Made by a program: the position numbers and the translations under genes
The notes under the pieces: model-generated
Database searches by the model: none
The model's input: the letters and a program-made list of their open reading frames with translations, nothing else
Told to the model about the DNA's origin: nothing
In this document: positions 8,895 through 16,217 of the stretch, piece by piece
Layout: the number at the start of each line of letters is the position of its first letter
How positions within the stretch are numbered: position 1 is the first letter of the stretch
From: Aequorivita lipolytica
GTDB lineage: Bacteria > Bacteroidota > Bacteroidia > Flavobacteriales > Flavobacteriaceae
Direction: 5' to 3'
DNA length: 64,000 nucleotides
Assembly: GCF_007997135.1 (NCBI RefSeq)
Contig: NZ_VORU01000003.1
Location: 186,001 to 250,000 of the forward strand

Positions 8895-9680
8895 ATGCTT
8901 CTTTTTGGGGGCGTGTACAGCAATCTGCAAGCCTTGGAAAAGCTGAAAAGCATTGCCGAAGAGGAAAATATTTCCCCGGAAAATTGCATTTGCACGGGCG
9001 ATATTGTGGGCTATTGCGCACAGCCCGAAGAAACGGTTCAGCTTTTTAAACTTTGGGGTGTCAAAAGCATTGTTGGAAATGTGGAAATTCAGCTCCGTGA
9101 AGGCGCTGAGGATTGCGGTTGCGATTTTAGAGCTGGCGGAAGGTGCGACGGATTTTCGCAAATGTGGTATCCATTCGCGCAAAGCAAACTTTCAAAAAGT
9201 TCGTTGGATTTTATGAAAACGTTGCCCGATCATCTTCAATTTGAATATGCTGGAAAGAAGGTTACAGTTGTGCACGGCTCCTATTTTAATGTTTCGGAAT
9301 TTATTTTTAAATCGACTCCGTGGGAAATTAAAGCTGAAAATTTTAAAGCTACCAAAAGTGACGTAATTATAGCGGGCCACTGCGGCTTGCCATTTCATCA
9401 CATTAAAGAGAATAAAACGTGGTTAAACCCAGGAGTTATAGGGATGCCAGCAAACGACGGCACCCCGCAGGTCTGGTACATGATTTTGAATGATTTAAAA
9501 AACAAACTGAGTTTTAAACATCACAGGATGGATTACAACTTCGCGTTGACGAGCAAACTGATGCAAAACGAATTGTTGCCACAGGAATATGCGAGAACGA
9601 TAATCACCGGAATTTGGGACAATACCGAAATTCTTCCGCCCGTAGAAAGCGGTTGGCAGGGTTTTGGCGTTGTATTGTAA
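8895..9680 (+). CDS. Metallophosphoesterase family protein
   Basis: A 261-residue calcineurin-like phosphoesterase. Motifs in order are LLFGGVYSNLQAL (first metal motif, with an unusual GGVYSN in place of the common DxHxN), CTGDIVGYCAQPEE, IVGNVEIQL (in the place of GNHD), VTVVHGSYFNV, and VIIAGHCGLPFHH (in the place of GHTH). Two cysteines in EDCGCDFRAGGRCDGF are also notable. I chose ATG 8895, preceded by GGAAAG, over an in-frame ATG at 8799 that would overlap the symporter by 70 bases and add a non-family N-terminus. A phosphatase would suit removal of ribose-1-phosphate or a sugar phosphate in the pathway, but this is inference. The metal ligand changes hint at a specialised subfamily. 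Confidence 0.82.
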   Translation: MLLFGGVYSNLQALEKLKSIAEEENISPENCICTGDIVGYCAQPEETVQLFKLWGVKSIVGNVEIQLREGAEDCGCDFRAGGRCDGFSQMWYPFAQSKLSKSSLDFMKTLPDHLQFEYAGKKVTVVHGSYFNVSEFIFKSTPWEIKAENFKATKSDVIIAGHCGLPFHHIKENKTWLNPGVIGMPANDGTPQVWYMILNDLKNKLSFKHHRMDYNFALTSKLMQNELLPQEYARTIITGIWDNTEILPPVESGWQGFGVVL

Positions 9681-9688
9681 ATAATATT

Positions 9689-10189
9689 ATGAAACAAAAA
9701 ACAATCTTCATTCTTCTATTCTTAATCGCAGCAAACAGCTCCGCCCAAAAAGACTTGGCTGATTTGTTGCAAACCTACAACACACATAGCATTCCCTATA
9801 TTTCTGTCGAAGAATTGCGCATGTTGCAGATGAATGATTCTGTAGTAATTTTGGACGCACGCGAGCCGAACGAATTCGTCGTAAGCCATATTGCTTCGGC
9901 CAAAAACGTTGGCTTCAACGATTTTTCTTCCGAAGAAAAAGAGCTTAAAAAATTACAGAAAAACGCACCGATAATTATTTATTGCTCTTTGGGAATCCGT
10001 TCCGAACAAATTGGCGAAAAGCTAAAAAAAGCTGGATTTACTAACATTAAAAATTTATACGGTGGTATATTTGAATGGAAAAACAAGAATTATCCCGTGA
10101 TTGATTCCACAGGAATTGAAACCGAAAATGTACATACATTTTCGAAAATGTGGAGCAGGTATTTGCACGCAGGGAATCCTGTTTATTAA
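9689..10189 (+). CDS. Exported rhodanese-like protein
   Basis: A 166-residue protein with a signal peptide (residues 1-20, IFILLFLIAANSSAQ) and one rhodanese domain. The catalytic loop is IIIYCSLGIRSEQI with cysteine 99; DAREPNEFVVSHIASAKNVG is the typical rhodanese substructure before it. Rhodaneses move sulfane sulfur or, in the arsenate reductase relatives, handle oxyanions. Here the export signal implies a periplasmic role. I chose ATG 9689, 8 bp after the metallophosphoesterase stop, because it begins the signal peptide; a longer frame from 9614 overlaps that gene. Tight spacing implies translational coupling. A role in thiolation or reduction of arsenic compounds is possible but unproven. 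Confidence 0.85.
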   Translation: MKQKTIFILLFLIAANSSAQKDLADLLQTYNTHSIPYISVEELRMLQMNDSVVILDAREPNEFVVSHIASAKNVGFNDFSSEEKELKKLQKNAPIIIYCSLGIRSEQIGEKLKKAGFTNIKNLYGGIFEWKNKNYPVIDSTGIETENVHTFSKMWSRYLHAGNPVY

Positions 10190-10202
10190 AACCAATGATG
10201 GT

Positions 10203-10230
10203 GTACGCGCGCGATTAATCGCGCGCCTAC
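10203..10230. repeat. GC-rich intergenic palindromic repeat, copy 2
   Basis: GTACGCGCGCGATTAATCGC followed by GCGCCTAC differs from the perfect palindrome at 44782 by only one base. It lies between the rhodanese and DUF2064 genes. Confidence 0.85.
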
Positions 10231-10248
10231 CGAATACCGATTATAAAA

Positions 10249-10941
10249 ATGGCATTATTAACTTCAAAAGACACTACCGGCGACAAAGAAATGGCTTTCG
10301 ATTTTCATTTTCCCACTTCAAAAAAAGCATTGATTATTTTTACGCGAAATCCTGAATTGGGAAAGGTAAAAACCCGTTTGGCAAAATCGGTTGGGGATGA
10401 AAGTGCATTGAAAATCTATAAATTTCTGCTTAAGCATACTGTTGAAATTACAGAAAACTTAAACGTAGATAAATATGTTTTTTATTCAGAAAACATTCAT
10501 CGCGACGATATTTGGAATCCAGATATTTTCAGAAAAAAAATACAAACTGGTCTAGATTTGGGGGAACGGATGAAAAACGCTTTCTCCGAAGTTTTAGAAA
10601 TGGGCTATGAAAAAGTGATGATTGTAGGTAGCGATATTTATGAACTGAAGCAAAAAGATATAGAAAAAGCCTTCGGAATTTTGGATACAGGCCAATTTGT
10701 AATTGGCCCAGCAACCGACGGCGGCTATTATCTTTTGGGAATGAAAGAATTGAATTCAGAAATTTTCAAAAATAAAAATTGGGGCACTAGCACGGTTTTG
10801 GAAGCTACTTTGAAAGATTTAAAAAACCAAAAATACATACTTCTGGAAGAACGAAATGACATAGATTATTTTGAAGACCTCAAAAATATTGATGCTTTTC
10901 AGCAATTTCTGCCGCCTTATTTAGACAATAACTTTTTATGA
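10249..10941 (+). CDS. TIGR04282 family arsenosugar biosynthesis glycosyltransferase (DUF2064), second copy
   Basis: A 230-residue DUF2064 protein with the full family signature: ALIIFTRNPELGKVKTRLAK near residues 28-47, GLDLGERMKNAF, VMIVGSDIYEL, and FVIGPATDGGYYLLGMKELN. The fold is GT-A-like, related to nucleotidyltransferases. NCBI models place TIGR04282 proteins in arsenosugar loci. Start 10249 is used; ATG 10291 is an alternative that still keeps the whole domain, and neither has a clear ribosome binding site. It lies 19 bp after a perfect 28-bp palindrome-type repeat (10203-10230). Compared with the first copy (1942-2628), this one retains the KTRL motif and is the likelier active enzyme. 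Confidence 0.87.
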   Translation: MALLTSKDTTGDKEMAFDFHFPTSKKALIIFTRNPELGKVKTRLAKSVGDESALKIYKFLLKHTVEITENLNVDKYVFYSENIHRDDIWNPDIFRKKIQTGLDLGERMKNAFSEVLEMGYEKVMIVGSDIYELKQKDIEKAFGILDTGQFVIGPATDGGYYLLGMKELNSEIFKNKNWGTSTVLEATLKDLKNQKYILLEERNDIDYFEDLKNIDAFQQFLPPYLDNNFL

Positions 10942-10943
10942 AT

Positions 10944-11037
10944 AGGACATAAGAGTTAGAGCTAAATATTATTAATCATAAAAGTCAATTTTAAATTATT
11001 TCAGTCTTATGTCTTAAGTCCTTTCGTCCTACGTCTG
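10944..11037. repeat. Inverted intergenic repeat (AGGACATAAG family)
   Basis: AGGACATAAG (10944-10953) and CTTATGTCTTAAGTCCTTTC followed by GTCCTACGTC (11006-11035) face each other. It is a copy of the element at 54383-54473, in the 132-bp gap before the phosphorylase gene. Confidence 0.55.
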
Positions 11038-11073
11038 GTTATAGTAGAAGATTATCATAAAAATGAACAAAAT

Positions 11074-11892
11074 ATGAGCATTACAAAATATATTGAACAA
11101 GCCGCAGACTATTTAAAACAGCGCGGTTTTGAAAATCCAGAAGTTGGAATTATTCTGGGTACCGGTCTCGGAAAACTAATTGAAAACTTGGAAGTTGAAG
11201 CCGAGATTAGCTACAACCATATTCCAAATTTCCCTACAGCTACAGTAGAATTCCACAAGGGAAAACTTATTTACGGCTCTTTGGAAGGAAAAAAGGTAGT
11301 TGTAATGCAAGGCCGTTTTCACGTTTATGAAGGCTATTCGTTAAGCGATGTTACCTTTCCCGTTCGCGTTATGCACTTACTGGGAATAAAGCATTTGTTG
11401 GTGAGCAATGCATCTGGAGCAATCAACCTCAATTTCAAAAAAGGAGAAATAATGCTTATTGACGACCATATCAATCTTCAAGGTGATTCGCCATTAGCTT
11501 TCCGCGGTGTTGAAAAAATGGGTGAGCGTTTTGTAGATATGAGTGCGCCCTATAACGCCGAAATGAACAAAAAAATGGAGCAGATTGCTTCCGCAAATAA
11601 TATAAAATTACACAAAGGTGTTTACGCAAGTGTGGTTGGCCCACAATTGGAAACCCGCGCTGAATACCGTTATTTAAAAATTATTGGCGCAGATGCAGTC
11701 GGGATGAGCACGGTGCCAGAAGTTATCGTTGCTAACCACTTAGGAATACCCGTTTCAGCCGTTTCGGTTTTGACTGATGAATGTGATCCAGACAATTTGG
11801 AACCTGTGAATATTGAAGAAATAATAGCAATGGCGGCAAAGGCAGAACCAGATATGATTACTCTATTTACCGAGTTAATTAAGCAATTGTAA
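11074..11892 (+). CDS. Purine nucleoside phosphorylase (PNP, trimeric type)
   Basis: A 272-residue phosphorylase of the trimeric PNP/MTAP family. Motifs: VGIILGTGLGKLIENL (phosphate-binding glycine loop, residues 24-39), VVMQGRFHVYEGY (ribose-binding histidine), LLVSNASGAINLNFKKGEI, VYASVVGPQLETRAEYRYL, DAVGMSTVPEVIVANHLG, and the base-binding SVLTDECDPDNL (with the N/D position occupied by aspartate). It splits purine nucleosides with phosphate into base and ribose-1-phosphate. In this setting the likely substrate is the dimethylarsinoyl-adenosine nucleoside produced through ArsS, releasing adenine. It could also be the general cellular salvage enzyme that happens to be here. It is 132 bp after the upstream gene, across an inverted repeat (10944-11037). 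Confidence 0.92.
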   Translation: MSITKYIEQAADYLKQRGFENPEVGIILGTGLGKLIENLEVEAEISYNHIPNFPTATVEFHKGKLIYGSLEGKKVVVMQGRFHVYEGYSLSDVTFPVRVMHLLGIKHLLVSNASGAINLNFKKGEIMLIDDHINLQGDSPLAFRGVEKMGERFVDMSAPYNAEMNKKMEQIASANNIKLHKGVYASVVGPQLETRAEYRYLKIIGADAVGMSTVPEVIVANHLGIPVSAVSVLTDECDPDNLEPVNIEEIIAMAAKAEPDMITLFTELIKQL

Positions 11893-11922
11893 ACTTTAGC
11901 AATTTATTGCGACCAAAAAACC

Positions 11923-12807
11923 TTGGAAAAATACTTAGAAATATTCAAAAACTCCTACCATGGCTACTTTAATTATCTGTGGACAGAAATGACTCGTTTC
12001 CATTGGGAAAATTATTTCTATGGATTAATACTTGTTTCTTTGGTAGTCTGGGGTTTAGAGCTTTTATTTCCGTGGCGAAAGAAGCAAAATGTTTTCAGAA
12101 AAGATTTTTGGCTAGATACATTTTATATGTTCTTCAACTTTTTTCTTTTGAATTTGATCGTGCTTATTTTCCTGTCAAATGCAACGGCAGAGTTGTTTAA
12201 TGATATTTTAGGCTTTGCTGGATTAAAGCTCTCAGCTTTTCAGCTTTTAGATTTGGATGCACTACCTTTTGGTTTCGGACTTCTAATTTTCTTTTTGATA
12301 ACAGATTTTGTACAATGGAATACGCATCGGTTACTTCACTACTCTCCCTTTCTTTGGAATTTTCACAAATTACACCATTCCGTAAAAGAGATGGGCTTTG
12401 CTGCACACCTGCGTTATCACTGGATGGAACCTGTGGTTTATAAATCTCTGCTGTACATTCCACTAGCGATTATTGGTGGTTTTAATGTAGAATCAGTAGC
12501 GATTGTCCATTTTTCCGCACTTGCTATTGGACATTTAAATCATGCAAACTTGGGATGGGATTACGGTTTTTTAAAATATATTTTTAACAACCCAAAAATG
12601 CACATTTGGCACCACGCTAAAGTTTTACCAAAAAATGCCCAACACGGTGTTAATTTTGGAATTAGTTTAAGCCTTTGGGACTACCTTTTCAGAACCGATC
12701 ATATTCCGCACGATGGCAGGGACGTTGAGCTGGGCTTTAATGGTGATGAAAAATTTCCTGTAAAGTTCACCTCACAAATGCTTTATCCCGTTAAAACCAA
12801 AAACTGA
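11923..12807 (+). CDS. Sterol desaturase / fatty acid hydroxylase family membrane protein
   Basis: A 294-residue integral membrane di-iron oxygenase. The histidine clusters are HRLLH (near residues 134-138), HKLHH (147-151), and later HLNHAN and HIWHH, which is the full eight-histidine set of the FA_hydroxylase superfamily. Hydrophobic segments surround them. Homologues hydroxylate or desaturate fatty acids, sterols or alkylglycerols. It starts at TTG 11923, 30 bp after the phosphorylase stop; the next ATG would lose the first helix. Within an arsenosugar locus it suggests that a lipid-linked product (arsenolipid) is made or modified, though a general membrane lipid role is equally compatible. 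Confidence 0.88.
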   Translation: MEKYLEIFKNSYHGYFNYLWTEMTRFHWENYFYGLILVSLVVWGLELLFPWRKKQNVFRKDFWLDTFYMFFNFFLLNLIVLIFLSNATAELFNDILGFAGLKLSAFQLLDLDALPFGFGLLIFFLITDFVQWNTHRLLHYSPFLWNFHKLHHSVKEMGFAAHLRYHWMEPVVYKSLLYIPLAIIGGFNVESVAIVHFSALAIGHLNHANLGWDYGFLKYIFNNPKMHIWHHAKVLPKNAQHGVNFGISLSLWDYLFRTDHIPHDGRDVELGFNGDEKFPVKFTSQMLYPVKTKN

Positions 12808-12847
12808 TATTGCTCGTATATAAAACCGAACAAAAATCTCGAAAATA

Positions 12848-13651
12848 ATGAAAACATTAATCAATTTCACAACATTAATAATGGCTGCACTTATAATGCA
12901 GAGTTGTAATTTACTTTCCGCTGCAGGGGTTAGCAGCCAAGGACAACCTACTAAAGAAGTGAAATCAGATCTTACTTCAACAACTGCAAATTCTGCCATA
13001 AATGTGGACCACTCACAATGGGACAAATTGCTGAAAAAACACGTGAATAATGAAGGTCTGGTCGATTATAAAGGATTCAAAAACGACAAAGCAAAACTGG
13101 ACGATTATCTAAAGATGCTTTCTGAAAAAAATCCTACTGACGATTGGAGCGTACAGGAATTGTTAGCCTATTACATAAACCTTTACAATGCTGCAACGGT
13201 AGAATTAATCGTGGAAAATTATCCCCTTAAAAGTATAAAAGATATTGATGGCGCCTGGACCAAAGGCCGCGTCTCCGTGGGAAGCAAAGAATTGTCTTTA
13301 GGCGGAATTGAAAACGGAATTCTTCGGAAAATGAACGAATCTAGAATCCACTTCGCTATAAACTGTGCTTCTATTTCCTGCCCAAAGCTTTTGAATGAAG
13401 CTTTTACAGCGGGTAAAATAAACGAGCAATTAGATCGCGTTACAAAAGAATTTGTCAATAGTGATAAGAACGATATTTCTGCCAGCAATCCTAAACTGTC
13501 CTCGGTTTTTGATTGGTACCAGAAAGATTTTACGGTAAATGGAAAAAAAGACGTTATCGGTTACATTAACGAATACGCTAAGACCAAGATAAATGCTGGT
13601 GCAAGCTTGGCCTATAAAAATTATAATTGGAACTTGAACGAACAGAAATAG
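12848..13651 (+). CDS. DUF547 domain lipoprotein
   Basis: A 267-residue predicted lipoprotein (lipobox IMQSC, cysteine 20), then a low-complexity linker and a DUF547 domain from about residue 60. Family motifs are visible: GLVDYKGFKNDKAKLDDYL, LLAYYINLYNAATVELIVEN, and HFAINCASISCPKLLNEAF with two cysteines. DUF547 has no established biochemical function. It follows the sterol desaturase gene by 40 bp and is followed by an 11-bp-stem hairpin at 13673-13705 that probably terminates transcription, so it may close a transcription unit. Its repeated presence near arsenosugar genes in other flavobacteria is a recollection rather than something I can check here. Confidence 0.9.
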   Translation: MKTLINFTTLIMAALIMQSCNLLSAAGVSSQGQPTKEVKSDLTSTTANSAINVDHSQWDKLLKKHVNNEGLVDYKGFKNDKAKLDDYLKMLSEKNPTDDWSVQELLAYYINLYNAATVELIVENYPLKSIKDIDGAWTKGRVSVGSKELSLGGIENGILRKMNESRIHFAINCASISCPKLLNEAFTAGKINEQLDRVTKEFVNSDKNDISASNPKLSSVFDWYQKDFTVNGKKDVIGYINEYAKTKINAGASLAYKNYNWNLNEQK

Positions 13652-13672
13652 TTTTCTGTTTTGAAAATAATC

Positions 13673-13705
13673 AAACCTCACAGACTATTAAATCCTGTGA
13701 GGTTT
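13673..13705 (+). terminator. Hairpin terminator after the DUF547 gene
   Basis: An 11-bp perfect stem, AAACCTCACAG at 13673-13683 paired with CTGTGAGGTTT at 13695-13705, closes an 11-base loop, and the 3-prime arm runs into a short T-rich stretch. It lies between the DUF547 and TIGR04283 genes, whose spacing is 74 bp. A rho-independent terminator or an attenuating hairpin is likely. Similar hairpins are common between flavobacterial genes, so it may also be a dispersed repeat. Confidence 0.65.
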
Positions 13706-13725
13706 AACTTTTGTAAATTTACCGC

Positions 13726-14499
13726 ATGCTATCCATCATCATCCCGGTTTTGAATGAAGCCGAAACTATAAAAAAATTATTGACCTTTCTTTCAGAAAAC
13801 ATTTCTGCAAAAAATGAAATAGAAATTATTACCGTGGATGGCGGAAGCAATGACGGAACGCAGCAAATAATTAAAGAGTTTATCGAGTCCATTAACCCTT
13901 CGGCTACGCTCAGGATGACATTGGAAAATTCAGAAAAAGGTCGCGCCAAGCAAATGAATAAAGGTGCTACTGAAGCATCTGGCGAAATTCTATACTTTCT
14001 ACACGCAGATTCTTTTCCTCCCAAAAATTTCGATAAATATATTATTTCCGAAATTGAAAAAGGAAATCCTGCTGGTTGCTTCCGAATGAAATTTGACAGC
14101 AACCATTGGTGGCTGCAACTTGCGGGATGGTTTACTAAATTTAGCTGGCGTGCCTGCCGCGGTGGCGACCAAAGTCAATTTATCACCAAAGATCTCTTCG
14201 AAGAAATTGGAGGTTTTGATGAAAAATATATTATTTACGAAGATAATATTTTAATCAACGAGCTTTACGAACGGAACAAATTTGTAGTAATACAGCAATG
14301 GATTACAACTTCTGCAAGGCTTTATAAGCAAGAAGGCGTTTGGAAGTTGCAGTACCATTTTTGGGCAATTTATGTAAAACGTTGGCTGGGAGCTGATGCG
14401 GAGCAACTCTACAATTATTATTTGAAAAACATAAAACTAGCCAACTCCACAAAATTTTCAGAACAAAAAATTTCTCAACAAGTAGCTGAAAAGCAATAA
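13726..14499 (+). CDS. TIGR04283 family arsenosugar biosynthesis glycosyltransferase
   Basis: A 257-residue family 2 glycosyltransferase. It begins LSIIIPVLNEAETIKKLL, has the nucleotide-binding VDGGSNDGT (residues 37-45), NSEKGRAKQMNKGA (68-81) and the catalytic-metal region YFLHADSFPPK, with the DQSQFI and acceptor-side sequence GGFDEKYIIYEDN further on. NCBI models assign this subfamily to arsenosugar loci; it presumably transfers a sugar or glycerol unit to, or of, the arsenoribose. Residues about 57-66 (NPSATLRMTL) are encoded by a dispersed genomic repeat (13896-13920) inserted in frame in a variable loop. The gene starts after a terminator, so it may have its own promoter. Confidence 0.9.
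   Translation: MLSIIIPVLNEAETIKKLLTFLSENISAKNEIEIITVDGGSNDGTQQIIKEFIESINPSATLRMTLENSEKGRAKQMNKGATEASGEILYFLHADSFPPKNFDKYIISEIEKGNPAGCFRMKFDSNHWWLQLAGWFTKFSWRACRGGDQSQFITKDLFEEIGGFDEKYIIYEDNILINELYERNKFVVIQQWITTSARLYKQEGVWKLQYHFWAIYVKRWLGADAEQLYNYYLKNIKLANSTKFSEQKISQQVAEKQ
13896..13920 (+). repeat. Dispersed repeat inserted in frame in the TIGR04283 gene
   Basis: The 25 bases here contain CCTTCGGCTACGCTCAGGAT followed by GACA, which is the well-known bacterial dispersed repeat whose reverse strand reads TGTCATCCTGAGCGTAGCCG and is normally intergenic. Here it lies wholly inside a glycosyltransferase reading frame and adds about eight codons without a frameshift, between the nucleotide-binding motif and the KGRAKQMN motif. 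Related copies at 24690 and 26631 in the window are intergenic. Confidence 0.8.
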
Positions 14500-14583
14500 C
14501 GCCACGAAATTTCATTTTTCAAATTCGCTTCTTTCCAAAATTTTTAGGATATTGTAAGAGAAACCATTGTAAAAGACAAAACC

Positions 14584-15018
14584 ATGAACATTTTTGAAGC
14601 CATTAGAAAAGACCACGACAAACAACGCGAACTATGCCGTTTGGCAACCTCCACTTCGGGAGATTCAAAGGGCAGAAAAGAAATGTGGGAAAAATTGAAA
14701 CACGAGTTGCAAATCCACGCAGATGCAGAGGAACGCACTTTCTATTCGCCATTGATCCATAACGACATGATGCAAGAGCACGCCCGCCACGGAATTGCCG
14801 AACATCACGAAATGGACGAATTAATTGAAAAAGTGAGCGAGACAGATATGGACTCGCCAGCTTGGCTTGTGTATGCAAAACAGTTGTGCGAAAAGGTTGA
14901 ACATCATTTAGACGAAGAAGAACACACCTTTTTTCAACTGGCGGGTAAGGTATTTTCTGAAACGCAAAAAACAGCCATTGCCAAGGATTACTTGGAAGAA
15001 ATGAAAAAGCACAGATAA
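14584..15018 (+). CDS. Hemerythrin HHE domain protein
   Basis: A 144-residue four-helix protein with hemerythrin-type ligands: H11 in RKDHDKQ, H45 and E49/E50 in QIHADAEER, H74/H75 in IAEHHEMDE, and H107/H108 with E112 and H114 in KVEHHLDEEEHTFF. This layout fits an HHE cation-binding di-iron domain used in oxygen, NO or redox sensing and in iron-sulfur repair. It is 84 bp after the TIGR04283 gene on the same strand and ends only 12 bp from the convergent gene at 15031. It may be an oxygen or NO protective factor for the oxygen-sensitive radical SAM step, which is inference only. Confidence 0.9.
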   Translation: MNIFEAIRKDHDKQRELCRLATSTSGDSKGRKEMWEKLKHELQIHADAEERTFYSPLIHNDMMQEHARHGIAEHHEMDELIEKVSETDMDSPAWLVYAKQLCEKVEHHLDEEEHTFFQLAGKVFSETQKTAIAKDYLEEMKKHR

Positions 15019-15030
15019 TCCAGAACTAGT

Positions 15031-16086
15031 TTATTTATTAAACTTTGTATAATACTTTGCCACAGTAACTTCCGCAGGTTTGTTTTGTGGGGTAAATTGA
15101 TTGTTGGTTTCGCCTCCCACTTTTTCGTGCGCAATAAACCATTTCCAAAGAAAACCACCTGCAAACCAATTTTCTTTCCATAAAGATTGGTACAAACCTT
15201 CCAATAGATTTATCTGTGCTTCTGCGTTTGTAGAAGTCATTTCTCTATCACTTTTCCAAGGTTCTTTCCCGCTAAAGTCAACATTGCGATAACCATATTC
15301 AGCGAAAAGGATTTTTTTATTTTTCTTTTCTGAAAACATTTTTAAATCCTCTTTCCATCGCTCCCAACCTGCTCTTGTTTCGGCAATAGTCGGCGTTTTG
15401 CTGTCAGAAATTGGAAAGTATGCATCCACGCCAATATAATCCAAGGCATCCCAAAAAGGCACACGTTTGTATTCGTCCCAATTGGCAGCATAGGTTAATT
15501 TTCCATTGTAAACCTTTTTCACTTCAGCAATCAAATCTCGCCAATACTCTGGACGATGTTCTATAAATTTTTCTAGTTCGGTGCCAATACACAATATTTC
15601 TACACTTTCTTCTTCAGCAACTTTTGCAAAACCCAAAATAAATTCTTGGTATGAATTTTCAAGTTGGAGCCAATCTTCTTCCGAAGCCATTTTTACCAAA
15701 CCTGTAAACTCTCCATTCCAAACCCAAATTTGGGGTTTCATCATTACATTCATTTCGTTCTTGTGAAGCAGCTTTATATTCTGCCGAACGCCTGTAGCAG
15801 TTTCGCCAAACCATTGCCGCTCTTGGTTGTATATTACTTCGGGATGGTTTAGACTTTTAATAAAGCCGAAAGGCATCACAGTAGCATAATTGGCGTGGAT
15901 TTCTTTTAAGGGAGCAATGTTTTTCTGCAAAAGAGAATCGGGAGCTGCAACTAGACTCACTCCGTTTATTTTGGAAATCGAAGCTTGCTGGATTGTCTTT
16001 TCTTTGAAAGAATCCTTCTTTTGGGCACATCCGGCAACAACGAAAAAAAGACAAAAACAAAACACGACGCGGGAAAGTAAAACCAT
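15031..16086 (-). CDS. TIM-barrel glycoside hydrolase-like lipoprotein (GH113-like)
   Basis: A 351-residue predicted lipoprotein (VVAGC, cysteine 20). Sequence features suit a TIM-barrel glycosidase: VMMKPQIWVWNGEFTG, ILCIGTELEKFIEHRPEYW with a candidate acid/base glutamate, DYIGVDAYFPISDSK, and ILFAEYGYRNVDFSG with a candidate nucleophile glutamate, then GGFLWKWF near the end. This is the order seen in GH113 beta-mannanase-like proteins. Substrate is unknown. It is the only minus-strand gene before 22269 and is tail to tail with the hemerythrin-like gene; it also diverges from the FAD oxidoreductase gene over 131 bp, so it may be regulated separately from the arsenosugar genes. Confidence 0.75.
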   Translation of the reverse strand: MVLLSRVVFCFCLFFVVAGCAQKKDSFKEKTIQQASISKINGVSLVAAPDSLLQKNIAPLKEIHANYATVMPFGFIKSLNHPEVIYNQERQWFGETATGVRQNIKLLHKNEMNVMMKPQIWVWNGEFTGLVKMASEEDWLQLENSYQEFILGFAKVAEEESVEILCIGTELEKFIEHRPEYWRDLIAEVKKVYNGKLTYAANWDEYKRVPFWDALDYIGVDAYFPISDSKTPTIAETRAGWERWKEDLKMFSEKKNKKILFAEYGYRNVDFSGKEPWKSDREMTSTNAEAQINLLEGLYQSLWKENWFAGGFLWKWFIAHEKVGGETNNQFTPQNKPAEVTVAKYYTKFNK

Positions 16087-16217
16087 TTTTGAAATAAATT
16101 ATGGTTGAATTTAGCCCTTTATTTAGAATTTATAGAAATATTAATAGCCGTTTTGAATCTGCCGAAGTTGTAATTGCGTAAATTTATAAACGACTGAAAA
16201 TTCAATCATCAAAAAAT

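Noticed and set aside
8697-9182. A 161-codon minus-strand frame across the symporter and metallophosphoesterase genes
   Set aside because: It spans the junction of two plus-strand genes with recognisable motifs and has no family match that I can see.
15031-16086. The GH113-like gene as part of the arsenosugar operon
   Set aside because: It is on the opposite strand with its own flanking spacers, and no pathway step calls for it.
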